From assembly GCF_013373865.1 (NCBI RefSeq), contig NC_050473.1, forward strand, positions 8,257,710 through 8,321,709: a stretch of 64,000 bases of DNA. The letters are read 5' to 3'. This document shows positions 14,927 to 27,800 of this stretch, piece after piece; position 1 is the first letter of the stretch; the number at the start of each line of letters is the position of its first letter. The position numbers were made by a program, and so were the translations under genes. The notes beneath the pieces are model-generated. The model was not told the origin of the DNA, ran no database searches, and saw only the letters and a program-made list of their open reading frames with translations. This stretch comes from Monomorium pharaonis (taxonomy: Eukaryota; Arthropoda; Insecta; Hymenoptera; Formicidae).

Positions 14927-15342
14927 TGAAAGTTTTGAAAATTGATTGAAAATTAACAGGTAACATTACATATAATATATTATAATTTTTAATTTATTTA
15001 AAGGGGATTAAGTATGGAGATAAAGTATGTAAGAGTGATATTAAGAAACATGAAAATATAATATAATCACTAATTTGTGTTTAGTGAGCGAGAGAGGGGT
15101 GGAGGGAGGAGAGTGGGAGAGCGTGAGAGATAAAGAAGAGGATTAAATAAGAAAGTAAAGTGTAAGAGTAATATTGAACAATATGAAAATAATATAATTA
15201 ATATCATTAATATTATAATTAATAATTTAGAGAGTGGGAGAAAGAGCGTGAGATAGAGAAGGGCATTAAATATGATAAAGTGTGTGAGAGTAATATTACA
15301 GAAGAAAAAAAAGTGCAATGTTCAATATAAAAATGCTAAGTG
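14927..15342 (+). repeat. Helitron 3' segment with three GA-rich direct repeats
   Basis: After the last partial monomer the sequence changes to AT-rich DNA with three imperfect copies of a module. Each has a GA-rich stretch (about 15088-15140 and 15229-15262; weak in the first copy) and a part reading ATTAAATA, GATAAAGT, AAGAGTAATATT (about 15007-15050, 15144-15175, 15265-15298). An 82-residue minus-strand frame here merely reads the CT-rich complement and is not called. Confidence 0.6.
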
Positions 15343-15376
15343 GCGCGCGCGAAGCGCGCGCAATGTTGTGGTCTAG
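15343..15376 (+). other. Helitron 3' terminal hairpin and CTAG end
   Basis: GCGCGCGC (15343-15350), loop GAA, GCGCGCGC (15354-15361), 11 bases, then CTAG. A short GC stem 10-12 nt before CTRR is the Helitron terminator of transposition. The copy at 49586-49815 keeps the same geometry, with two stem pairs reduced to G-U. Confidence 0.8.
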
Positions 15377-18300
15377 TTTAATAATAAAATTGATATTTTT
15401 TAGTGCTAAAATAATTTATAAGTAAACAAACAAATAGCATAAAAATGTATTTTAAAATGTAAACTTTAAGATAAATGAATAACATGTACGTGTTAACGTA
15501 TAAATGTTATTTTTATTGTAAAAATATATTTCTAAAACTTGTTTCAAAATTGTGTCCGATACATTTTTTTATTAATCGTTTACATAATATTTGTGTCTAA
15601 TATATTCAACTTGCATTGAGTTAAAAAATTTAAGTTTACATTTGGCACATATAAAACGTGTTAATAAAATTAAAAACAATTTTTTATACAATGTTTTATA
15701 CAAATTAGTTAGATCTGCGACAAGCGTTCCATAACAGTATCTCTCTCATTTATGTTCTTCCTGGGGAGATTTTCAGAGATTAGCTTCAGGCACAGTCATT
15801 ATTCATTTCTGCGGGGCAAATCTGAAAAACGCAAGTGTTGAATTATTAGAAGACACAATAGATAAACGGAGGTAGAGAAAATTTGCAAAGACCGGGAGAG
15901 AAAAATGACGAATTCACTCTTTATTCAGCACTGCCGTATGTTCAACAAATGTCGGAATCGGAAAACAATTTAGACGTGTGCGCTCGTCGTTGCTGAATGC
16001 GACGGGGACATCGAGAAGGAAGAGCCGAAGGGGAAGACCAGGAGAAACCGGAAAAGGCCTCGAGGTATACTGAGGCGGAAGACGAACAACCGGATAAACT
16101 GTTTCCTCAAGGAGGGACACAACGGCAACGAGAGGTTCTATCGTGGCGTAAGGATCGCAATAAATAGCTCTCCGTACGTAGTTGGAAAATGTAGCCGGAC
16201 AAGTGGTCGAAAGAGTAGTCAGAAAACAGACACGAGGGAAGGATAAGGTGGCTGATTTGAAGGAAGAGAGGAAAAAGCGAGACGTGTGTCGATACAGATA
16301 AATACGTTGCGAAATATCGCACACCGCTGATATCGATTAACGTCGTTAGAATTTATTGTTGTCAACAGTATTTATATCCTGCGATTCCATCCGGCGTATT
16401 TCTCTGAATGTAGCAAGTATGGATTTTGTCTTTTTTTGTGTTTCCAAATGTGTGTCGTTTATTTTGGTGTTTACTAATTTATTATTAGTAATTTATTTTA
16501 CGCTAAAATGTTATAATAATAAAAGGAATATTTATTATAATGCTGATCATTATGCTGATGTCTTTTTAAAATCGCGGAGAAGAGGACACCTAGATGTACA
16601 TATTATAAGTATCAAAGCATTTTGAGGTTTAAAATTTAAGGAACAGAAAAAGTAATAACAAATGTACGACATGATGAAAAAGGCATGACATTGGCGATAG
16701 AAAGAAAAGTTCACAAGTAAAACCAGGGCACGAAGAACCGGAAGATACATCATAAATAAATGAATCGTTCTCGACCGCAAAACTCGCGGAAAATTGACTA
16801 AATAATGTAGCACGCCGTTACTCACGTGAGTACTTGCTCCTTGCAGCGAGAAAATTTACCCTATGTTGAAATCCCCTACGACGAATTAAAATGAATGAAG
16901 TATTTTAATTGTAAGTTTAATGGGCCATTTAGGAACGAACGCTGAGGACACGAGCGCATCGCGACTAGTGATTTAGATTGAATATCTTTAGGCAAATAAC
17001 TGCTTGTGCAATAAAATTAAATTATGAAGATATTAATCTGATATGTTACATAAAAACGGAGGACGGGGGAAAGAGAACCGAATTATAAAATTTTGCATTA
17101 ATTTTTCCGATTTTTGTGTAATTAGATTTTTCTCAAATAAAAATTTTAATTGACATATTTTTATATTTGAATATATTATTAAATCCTCATATTTACGCAG
17201 AAAGCTTTGATCCCTTTTTAGATCCTTGAATATTATATATCCCGTACCAATTACGGGGAAGGATACAGTTGTCTCCAGGGATGATGCTGATATTTTTCTA
17301 TCTACCTGATATTGCAGCACAGATACATTCTATTTGAGACTACATTTAATGTTAGTCGTCAGATGGAAATGATAAATAAAGCGAGAAGTTAATGCTCTGG
17401 CCTGAGGAATTCTTGACGACACAAAGATATCCGTTCGCAAAGAAACTCTAACCAACTCGTCCGCGAAACAGGAAAGGAGCGTAGAATAAATCTAAACAAT
17501 CTCCCGAAGCAGGCACTATGGCTATAGATATTAATCATAAAGCGTATATAAAAGGCAGATTAAGAGAGAGAACTATATATTGAAGTGACACACAGTACAT
17601 CGGCTACTCTATATTCCATTTGAATAGAAAAACCTGCACAATGTATGATTACGAAGAATGAGATTGTACGTGTGTACAAAAGAAGTACATTTACATCTTG
17701 CATTCTAATGCAAGAACGAAAGATATTTGTGTATAAAAATTGCAACTTCTAGACATATAAATATCTTTTTATTTGACGTGCGACAAGGTATTTATAATTC
17801 AATGTCAAAACGTAATCGGAGAAGTAGATCGCAGATATAACACGTCAATTTACAAAATTTATTACGAAATAAGATCGGGCTTTAAATAGGGGATACTCCG
17901 GTAGGACACGGTCACGGTACTTCAATATTGATCGCGAGGCAGAAATAAGGGACACACGCACACCACAATGGGATTTTTAATCCTGCGGAGTCTATCGCGA
18001 GTGGAAAACGGTCATTTGCGACAAGATTGATATCCCGCAATAGCCATCGTAGGACGGGAGCGTCTACGATGTCTTTCGTATTAATAGCGGGGCGGGATGC
18101 AACGGCAGCGAAAGGGTGAGGGAGACTGAGGAATATAGTTATTAATGCAAACGGGACTTGAGAAATTCCTCTCGTGAAACAAAGCCGCCGTCTTCGACGT
18201 CGCCGGGAACTACTTGGACTCCAATAAACACCAGAGAGAAGGCGAAGGAGGAGAGACAAATGAAGAGAATTACGACGAGAGGAGAAAATAGAACGACGGT

Positions 18301-21300
18301 AGGACGGGCCGCTCCTCGGGCATTAGCACGTCGTTAACGCGTACACGGACATTTCCAATTTTCATTTATGACCCTCGCGCGCGCGCACCTCTGCGGGAAG
18401 TTAAACGGGAAAAGTTTCGCCGCCCTCTCTCTCTCTCTTTCTTTCCCTTTCTCTGTGTTCCGAAAGAGAATCGAATGCGAAATACGAACAGGGATGTGTA
18501 CATAGGTTTTACAGATGTATCGCGCGATGAGCAAACGAGATCGAAGCTTCTGGGGGGCGGGGGGCGCATTACGTAAACTGGGGATACGAGCGAGGACAGT
18601 TAAATATCATCGTAGGTCGAAGCGAGGAATTTTGATCTCAAAAATCGCGCACGAATCCTGTGTCCGGGGCCAAAGGGAGTTTCGAATTTTTGCCGCGAGG
18701 ATAAATAAAATAAATGGAGAGAAGAAGCGAAGAATCAAAGAATTGCAATTAATTATTGCGACATGGATTATATCATTTAGTAACAAATTTTCGCTATTTG
18801 TACGTAATTTTGTTTGATAAAATAATTAACAATGGGATATTACGATGGTTTCATCTGCTTTATATTGGTATAGCGGAATTTATCTGAATCACTTAGGCGA
18901 TTTAATGAAAATCACTTTTATCAAATAAATATTTTATATTACATTTCGTAAAAGTTCTATCTTGAAATTGTGCTTGATGAAATAAATATTGCAAAAGAAG
19001 TTTAATAGGAATCTAAATGCCCGTTGTGCACGCAATTATTTCAAAGTTGTATCGAACTTGTAATAGCGTTGATCAATAAACTTCATTCATTTTTCGCAGA
19101 ATAAAACCTCGTCGAGTTAATGCAGTTTTTAAATACAAAAAAAAAAAAAAGAGATATACAATATAACAGTTCGGAATAGTCTGCATGTTACCGCGTGTTA
19201 TTTCGTTACCTATAATACGGTTACACGTTCGATCTATCTGATGAACAAACGTTCCTGTGTTATTGTAATTCCATATTCAATATAATGCTGAATAATAATA
19301 CTCTTCCCGTGCATTGTTAAATTTATCTGTATCCACGAATCGATTATGCTCGCCGTATAATGACGCGTTGGTCCGCTAGTATAAGCGGCAACGTTCGCGT
19401 CGCGATCGCCGGGAGAGATGCAGCCTTTAACTCCCGTAACGTGCAGCTAAATATTACTTAAACGCGAACACGTATACGTCGAGTCTGGGATGCCGTTTAA
19501 TTCGTTAGTGTATGTACAAAGATACCGTGGAAATTTCTGGATATTTAGAGGTAGAGGGGCGGTAGGAGGCGGCCGGGGCACTTGCACACGCAAGTTCGCA
19601 AAGTTGGCCCGTCATCCCGGCGCAAGAATGTTTGCCTCTGCTGTGCCTTGGGCCAGCCCATTAAGTACTAGCCTCATCGCCGCAAGCCGCAAGCCGCAGG
19701 CTAACTGAAAATTACCGTGCCACTGAAACCCTTAAAGCCCGTCCGAGGATTTACGTTGGCGCGCACCGACGCCAGGATGTATACGTCGCTCCACGCCGTA
19801 CATCCCTTCCTCTCCTCATACGAGTAATTACGTGGCAAAATTAAAACCGGGGACGTTACGACCACGAGTGTACCCCCTCGGGGTGAGGTGGGAGCGGGGG
19901 GGGGGGAGTCGAGGAGGGAAGGAAGGAAGGAGGCAGTTGACCGTCATCGTGTAACAATTTTCTCCCCCGTTTTATTTATGCGGTGCGCTTTCCGCTCGCG
20001 CACACTCCTTTTTTTTAATCTTCCTTCGCCGCTAATTAAGTGTTTTGTTGCGCGCTCTTTTTCCTGCGAAGCGCACGAAACGCGACAGAGAGATAGACAC
20101 ACGAGCGCAAAAGATGAAAGAACAAGCTGAGTGTGCAAAGTGCTCAAAATATTTACGTAACCTCCGGTCAAAAAGCACATTTTAGCATTCTTTTTTATTT
20201 AGTTTTTCTTGAACTGTGTAAAAATTCATCGAATAAAATTTTAACGAAGGAAAGATAGAGTGGAGGATAGAAAAAGGAGGATGCTGTGCTATACGAGCGC
20301 GCTTTTTTGATACACGTCGCTCGTGCCTTTTTGCATTTAGGTCGCTTCTAAGTAATTAAGGATCAATATATGTTAAATGTGGTTCCCCATAAATCACTTC
20401 TCACATTAATCATTCAAGAAGCGGCTTCCCGGGCAAAATTTGCGCGCATGTGAGTCTGTGGTCTGGAGGAATAACGAAGTCCGGATAGCGACCTATCGGC
20501 GGGAGACAAGATAGTTGGCGTAAAAACAAAGGTGCACGTTGCGCATTCGTCGCAATTGGTAAAATAAAAATTATGCAGCAAATGCAGACCAATGTGAGTA
20601 ATAACGCACTTTTGGCACGGTGGGTTTCTTACTTTATAACTCTTGTTACAAGATAATGTTCCAATCTACAACTCAAACTACTGTAAGTCCATAGTCGGAA
20701 ATACGCCGCTTTTCCAGTCACGCATTTCTTTAATTCATCGAGGTAATATATTAATGGATGATAATTATGAGAAACTTTTAATTGTGTTACAATGGAGCCA
20801 AAAGTTGCCATCTTATTACAAAAATTATTAAAAGTATTCAGTGGAGTTTTGCGACATGAGTAAAAATATAAAATTTATACACTTGTATAATATACCTCGC
20901 AAAAGTATATTGTTATTTCCGTCTATAACCAATGGAACTTTATTAATTTACTCCGAAAAGCTGCTACGTGATGACTTTGCCTCCATGCTCGCAAAGAATC
21001 TGGCTAAAGTAACGGAGTACATTTTTAAAATCTCTGTTGGATCCTAAAGCTACCCTGCGTCGCTTAAGAGCGTGGAGTTATTACATCTATATACTTGTAA
21101 TACAAAACGCGGCGTTTCGCGTGAAAGAGTTTAATAAAGAATCGAAGGAGATTTCCAATTCGTTCGCTACAATGTACACCCCGCACGTTGAACGAGTACA
21201 ATGCGAGTCTTGTACAAAGGGACAGAAATCGATTTCGCAGTTAAAGAGCCGAATTTCACGCAGAGAGCGGGCCAAACTATTCGGCAGGTTTCCTGATTAG

Positions 21301-22163
21301 TTAACAAACTGAATACCCGCGTAACATTTCGGACCCTGCGAGAACCGGTCAAGTGTGGCCCCGGGAGCAACCGTGGAGTCGTGGCAGTGGAACTCATCGG
21401 CGAAGCAACTTCTCTTAAATAAGCAACCCTTTGGCGCGTCTGAGGGGCTACGTTCGCCCGCGAACGTGTGCACGAATCGGTACACACACGCAAAGTAAAT
21501 CTATCGTGACGTAACAACTTTTGGTAACAAGTGTCGGCGTCGTATAAGCGCGGGTAATTTTATCCCGGTGGCTTTGCTTGTTCTCTCGATAACAAAGGGG
21601 ATTGTTATCAGCCAAGGACCATTGTCGCCGGTATAGGAAACGATCAGCATCAACGGTTCACTGCGACCCAAGTTTCGACATGTCTCAGATATTCCATTTG
21701 AATAATTAAGACTTTCCGTGTCTCCAATTAATTGACATTCTAAACTGAAGTCTTGGACTATAGACATTAAATTGCCTTCTCTTCTGAAATCAGTTTCGAA
21801 AAAAACATTTGGGAAAAACGTTTAAATGTTCTTGTCTTTTTCATAAAAATCTGACAATGGAGCATTTTTAATGCAAAGATGCAAAACAGTCGTTTAATTG
21901 AAAACACGGCAATTGCGAGAGAAAATCTTGAAATTGAATGTAAATGTTTTGTTCGTTAAATTATGAAAGTGCAGATAATAGTTCATAAAATATAACACAT
22001 AATAATATCTATTTAAATATTTAAACAAGGAGTGGGTTTTGAAAATTTGGAAATTTTTTTGAAGGAAATTTAATACTAAATTTCTAGCACATACAGTTAT
22101 AGTGTTAAATTATTACTGTATTTGAATTGTCTAAAATAATCTTTTATTTTACACAGTGCATAA
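15377..22163. other. Intergenic non-coding DNA with a GC island near 18-20 kb
   Basis: AT-rich sequence is interrupted by a CpG-dense block (about 17.9-18.8 kb and 19.35-20.15 kb) with CT tracts (18424-18452), a poly-A run (about 19138-19151) and a G run (19894-19908). Many short frames overlap on both strands; those checked begin on GTG or TTG and none shows a known domain. I see no RNA gene. Confidence 0.6.
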
Positions 22164-22317
22164 AATTGTCATTGTAATACATTGCATTACATTCGCTCAC
22201 TTTTATATGAATCCGAGAACTCGCGCTTACATTCGATCGGCGGTGTAATGCTGAACTATGTTCAGCATTAACCGCAAATGCAAGCAGCGAACTGTACGTA
22301 ACTATCTCGTTTTGGCG
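22164..22317 (+). repeat. Dispersed repeat pair, copy 1
   Basis: About 150 bases recur, diverged, exactly 720 bases downstream. The best-kept stretch is ACCGCAAATGCAAGCAGCGA (22271 here, 22991 in copy 2). This copy holds a perfect 10-bp hairpin, AATGCTGAAC-TAT-GTTCAGCATT (22249-22271), which is broken in copy 2. The family is unknown. Confidence 0.75.
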
Positions 22318-22879
22318 GACTGTCAAAATTTTCGATTCAACCAGGATCTCTCTAGCTCTCTCTACCTAAATCCGCACTCACGGGTAACCTGAGGGTCGCC
22401 GTGTTTCGGCCATAATCTTGCGAACTTGGCTGTTTAGTTTATGGATAACTTAGTTCAAAGTACGTGAGAAACTTAGTCAAAATACCTCACAAGTACGATG
22501 CAGCCGACGAAACATTTCAATTTTGCTATAACACATACATTAATCTCGAATTTAATAACATGAAGTAACAAGCGGATGGGATTGAAGGATGAATCAAATT
22601 TTAAGTTGAATTACATGTTAAAAAATTGAAATTGCCCGATAGAAATCTACGTATAATGTATTTGTTATATTTTTGTATATAAAATTATAATATAAATATT
22701 GCAAATATTTTACTTTTTAATTACCACGCGCCGATAATTACAGATAATTACAGTTTTTTCAAATTTCAAAATTTATAGATTTATAGAAGAAAAGACATCA
22801 TATTGCCCTTGTAGATGTAATAGTCATTCGCCGTATTTCCGTTATTGAGATGAATTCTAGTGATTACTTATGGAATCAC

Positions 22880-23038
22880 AATTGTCGGTGTAGATGTAAT
22901 ATTGCATTGTACTTCCTCCCTTTTATATAAATGCGAGAACATGCGCTTACATTCGAACCCTGGTGTAATGCTAAATTATGTTCGACATTAACCGCAAATG
23001 CAAGCAGCGAACTATATACGTAGTTACCTCGTTTTGGC
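22880..23038 (+). repeat. Dispersed repeat pair, copy 2
   Basis: Direct-orientation partner of 22164-22317, by eye about 80% similar. Both run from an ATTGTC-rich start, through GCGCTTACATTCGA and GGTGTAATGCT, to CTCGTTTTGGC. It is either a local duplication or two insertions of one old element. Confidence 0.75.
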
Positions 23039-23491
23039 CAAACATTTGTTATAAGACATTTTTAATTTCAAGCATTTCAAACATTTCAGAGTATACACTG
23101 TAGCATTTAATTATACATACTTTCTCATTCTATTTAAACTTGGGCGTATTATTACACGAATATACGTACACCTGAATGTTCTTTTTATCATTTAACATTT
23201 TATTCGACTGTACACATTTCGAGTTATACAAAGTTAAAGTATAGCATAAAATTTTGCTAATTTAGTCCCTTAAGCGTTCTAACGCTTCGACAGACTTCAT
23301 TCTCGAAGCATTCATATCAAATTAATTATTCGATAGGTTTCATAGTTCTACTGTTGATCTAGTTACATATATTTGATTTTCAATGTTGCAATCTATATGG
23401 AGAAGGATTACATACATTACATATATTTTGTATGTATTCTACATATATAGTTTTCTTTGTTTTAAATAAATATATAATTTTATAACAAAAT

Positions 23492-23697
23492 ACTGTCAGG
23501 AAAAAATGTTAATTTGACAAAATTTTTCAACTTGATAAAATTTCTTCAGTTCAAATATTTATGCATTTAATTTAAATACATTAAATACTTGAACTTTAAT
23601 AAGTATTTATATATTTGACTAAAATATATAAATGTTTGAATTGAAGAAATGTAATTAAGTTGAAAAATTTAGTAAAATTAACTTTTTTTCTCAGTGT
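23492..23697. mobile_element. Palindromic MITE
   Basis: The left end (ACTGTCAGGAAAAAATGTTA...) and the right end read on the other strand (CACTGAGAAAAAAAGTTAATTT...) form inverted repeats of about 70 bases. They include AAATTTTTCAACTT and the TTTCTTCA..TTCAAA region on both arms, with roughly 85% agreement. Total length is about 205 bp, AT-rich, no coding capacity. This fits a non-autonomous DNA transposon; I cannot assign the superfamily because no target duplication is clear. Confidence 0.7.
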
Positions 23698-24845
23698 GCT
23701 TTTTTAAATATAAAATGAATTTTTTAAATTTACTTTTGTAAGAGGGCACACGTTATCATTTCTGTTTCTCTTTGATGCAGTGTCATCGCACTTTTATAAA
23801 TAACATCCTAAGTAATAAGTACTTTATAACTCTAAGTTTATAATCAATTTGACACATCTAATCGTCACGTTTTTATTTCGAAATATCGATTTGTTAATAA
23901 AGTTATCGTACAAAATGTAAATGGCGAGCTATTATCATCTTTTCCTCTTTCGTTAAAACATCCAATTCAATTAAAATTTCTCTCATCAATTATCTTCCCC
24001 TCTGTCATCCTTGAGCTCTAAACATAGAGATATTTATTTCCGCTGGACCCGATTTTTCAACTTGCGCGTTCATCCCCCAATCCGATTTAGTCGATATCGC
24101 TGTAGTATATCTTTTTATAATTCCCCCAGGCCGTACTGCGTGCTGTTCTGCTGTTTTCAACAATTCTCTCGATTGGAAAGAAATATCACGCGGCTCAAAC
24201 AGAAGTACATTGTCGAAGAGGAATTAATAGTTATCCGATCAAACATTCGATCTTTATCAATAGATGACGTTAATTGACGGTTCCAGTTTCTTTTTTTATT
24301 TGTTGGTAGATTAAAAGGCATACGCGTGTACAATTTATATAAACGCCTGGATTTCATCTCAATGAATCGGCGCGACGATGTCACGAGGAGGCCCGCGGAG
24401 AGACGCGCGCAAACGTTTCCAGAGTGCGGAACCGTTTATCGCGGCGCGTGACGTATTTTTCTGCATCCCCGTCTCCCGGGGGATGTGGAGAGGGAGGTGC
24501 GGGGGCGCGTTTTCAATTTCGCGCAGGGCCATTATTGGCGTAGCCGCGCGCCGATAAGACAGTGCACGTGAACGAGCACGACGGCGGCGGCTCAAGTACG
24601 AACGAACGTGAGTACGCGCCGCCACGTATCTGCCTGCCCGCGTATACATATACGTACCCCGGTTACATCGGCGCCAGTTTCGGAATATCGGAAATCTTAG
24701 CGTGTGTCGCGGTCGTGTTCCGCGAAAGAAGGAGGTCGCCCCGACTTGTACCCGAGCTAGAGACAAGCGTTTACATCACCCTACGGCCACGCCATTAACC
24801 GATGCCGTGAGCGTACCAAGTTTACCCTCAACTTTGCCCGAGAAA

Positions 24846-24873
24846 TGTGTGTGTGTGTGTGTGTGTGTGTGTG
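24846..24873. repeat. (TG)14 microsatellite
   Basis: Uninterrupted TG dinucleotides within the GC island, followed by a G-rich run. Confidence 0.95.
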
Positions 24874-27800
24874 GGGAGGGGGGTGCGTACACATACACGC
24901 AGCGTACGCACATACATCTCTCGAGCGTGTACACATTATAGAAACGCAAATCGCACATGTGGGCGCAACAACTATCGCCCGGATTTATCTGCGAGGTCGT
25001 GGAGCTCCGCTGCAAAATTTTACACTCTCTTTTCCCTCGAGTTAACATCGCTCTTTAGAGGGGTGTAATCGTCGTGCGCGCGCGGTGCGAAATTAGCGGG
25101 TGCCCTCGCGGCGAATGAATCAGCCGAACGATCATGGGTCAGCGGGGTCGGCGTTTCGGGAGTAACGAGTTCGTTACTACGTCTGATTACTCACGCGCTC
25201 ACGGCGGGCCGATTTTTGAGGAGGAAGAGCATGCTCCGCGCTCCACGGAAACCCGATATGAATATTTCAGGGAACGAATCTAGAGACGCCGTTACAGAGA
25301 AGAGATTTTACATAAGTGCAGGTTGCTCCCCGAAACTAACGAACCACTTTGACTGAATTCCTTGATCAATTGAAATCAATCTTTCCTCAACCGAAAATTT
25401 ATCATTTCATTTGTAATTTTCTATGTTTAATACTCTCGCAATAAATCCGAGCATTAGAAAATCGGTCAAGTGGATCTCGAAAATTAATATTTACAAGAAA
25501 ACTTTATCCGTTTACTTAAAAAAAATTGTTTTGAAACTGTTTTTTTGTATACGTTATTTATTTAAATTTTTATTTGTATTTATAAAAATTTGATAAAATA
25601 TTCTTTATAAAAATACTGCTAAAACCATTAAAATGTTATCAATTTTAAATCGATAAATTTACAAATGAAAGATGGTAAGCTTGGTATATTTTGCGTAATC
25701 ATTTATCACAATTTTTAATTGTCAAGATTAAATTCAACTTTTAAGTGGTCATGTTTCTTTTTATCTTATACATCCTATAATTTTAATTCTCGAGCCGAGA
25801 AGCTGAAATAATATTTTATATTTTTGATAAGAGATATATTAGATTAACTTTCCGTATGACGTGATCCAAGAGATCCAATCAGATTTGTGACGGAGAGCAG
25901 ACGTCGGATGTAATCTTAATTATCCGAGATTAATTAAAGTAAGTTGAGTATTACGTTTCTGTGTATCGTATATCGTATTGTGCACGATCCGATGGAATTG
26001 ATCAGAGTCGTAGCCTATGCAGCCTAAGAGCCCTGATTATCTTCAAACGCGAAATCGAGTTACGTCGCTACATTGCGACGGTAATTCTATCAGGAGCAGT
26101 GTCTTCAACAGCGGTTTGGAACATCTAACATCTAACACCTCACCGAGATCTAATTCCTTTACGTAAGGGGACTACAGAGAAAGTTCTACGTGTCTGCGTA
26201 TATTGCCTATTGACGCGAGAAGATGATTTTGAATTTTTCTAGGGATTTTTCGTAACGTTTGTGTTCCTTGAAATACACACGGTGTGCACATTTTTTGCAT
26301 TCAATAACACATCAATTTAATATAATCGAACTTTTTTGGACACTTTTTTTTCACATGTTTTGTCCAAATTAAAACCATTGGAAAAATATAAATGTTTCTA
26401 AAACTTTTTAATATGCGCATATTGACGTATACTTTGAATAAATAACGTGAAATGAAAAATATACAGGGAATAGACAAAATAATGTATTGTAAACACTTGG
26501 GAAATCCACTACTTATTTTGATAACAGGTTGGCGTATTATTTGCTTTTAATACAGATTTTATTTTTGCTCGAAGTAAAATTATACAATGCTAAATAATCT
26601 AATCATTGGTATAATGTTATGCTATTCTAATTCTAATAAAATACCTTTTCAAAAATATTAAAAAAGAAACTGTTTTTTTATTCTGTCGTTTAAAATTGCT
26701 CAATGACGTTTAAGTTTTGAAAAACAGAGCAAAATTTCGGAAAATTGTGAGAAACAACTTTCTTTCCCTAATATTACTTATATAATCAGTTGAAGGATGT
26801 TCAATTAAAAGGATAGTGCACAACATTCTATCGATGACTAGTCAAGAATTATATGACATTATTTCTCAACAAGAATATAATCTGTATTGATAATTGATGA
26901 AATTAATCTCTTATTGATAAAAGGAAGTAGCATTTTTTCTAAGAGTTTTTTTTTTATATATTACTTTTGTCCTCTATGAATATTTAAGAGACGTTGAATC
27001 TCAATTACCATTCTAACATTACATTCTAACGTGCGAGATGACAATTCGGCAGAAAACCGAAACTGTTCTGCTATTTCTAATTGGCAGCAGCTCGCGGGAG
27101 CGAGATTTCGGGGATCTGCGGGCGATAGGGAAGATTAGGAAAGACGAACAACTGAAGTTTCCGAAGAGAGCGATCTGTCCCTCGGGCGCGAAGTCGGTCC
27201 TGTGATCGAAGAGGAGGATCACGACGAGACGGAGGAGAGATTCAGTCGCGAAAGCAAAATATCTGCGATCGTCGATCGTCATTACTCATCCTGGGGGGGA
27301 AGGGGGATATGCAACGGGAATGCATCTACATCGCCACGCGCTATCTTAACGGCGACGACCGTCAAAACCGCCACCCAGTTTTCATCCCCCGCTATCAACG
27401 GTGCCGCGCCAAATGATCTGGCACTGAAAGATCGCGCGAAATCGCATCGCGCGACGGCAGACGGACGGATCCGTCGTCGATCGGCGTGTCTTTCGGCAGG
27501 TAAACGATCGACTCTCGCGCCGCGCCGAGTCGTTATCGGAGCGTTCACGTGCGAGGCGTAGCTGATGAATGGTCCCGCTCGCCAAGGTACGAAGGGCGGG
27601 GGAGGGCCGTCACGCGAGACGTTATTTATAACCCGTCGAGGTGGGGCGGAAGGCCTGTACGTCATCAAGCGGGACATTCCTTGTTTTTTTCTCTCTTTCT
27701 CTTTTTTTTTTCCATTCATTTTCGCTCCCGCCCCCGCGGTCACGCTCTCGCACGATCAGCGCCCCGAGACGTGTATCTCTTGACACCGTCTTCGCGAGAC

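Larger units (their letters stand above)
1513..15376 (+). mobile_element. Giant non-autonomous Helitron-like element carrying a satellite array
   Basis: The 5' end is TCCTTTCTAAAAAAGGGC after an A at 1512. The 3' end is a perfect 8-bp GC stem with a GAA loop (15343-15361), 11 bases, then CTAG (15373-15376) followed by T. TC start, subterminal hairpin, CTRR end and A/T flanks are the accepted Helitron signature. The 230-bp family member at 49586-49815 shares the 5' motif and the hairpin-CTAG end, which ties the two ends into one family. I see no Rep/helicase reading frame, so the element would depend on a helper. The interior is almost entirely the 164-bp tandem array. Alternatives are that the array inserted into a small Helitron, or that the ends belong to two nested copies. 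Confidence 0.75.

Noticed and set aside
15914..16324. 136-residue minus-strand frame
   Set aside because: It starts on GTG, has no recognisable domain, and a second frame overlaps it on the same strand.
22940..22970. GGGTTCGAAT on the minus strand as a tRNA or SINE B box
   Set aside because: No A box or cloverleaf fits upstream, and the partner copy at 22164-22317 lacks the motif.
23488..23510. 23-mer with 19 matches to the conserved insect miR-8 sequence (AATACTGTCAGG intact)
   Set aside because: It falls at the end of a palindromic MITE, lacks a mir-8-like hairpin of about 70 nt with the usual star arm, and mature miR-8 is normally unchanged among insects. I take it as chance.
27282..27743. 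153-residue minus-strand frame in a GC island
   Set aside because: It is Arg/Ala/Pro-rich, with open frames on both strands at the same place, typical of CpG-rich DNA. No homology is recognisable.
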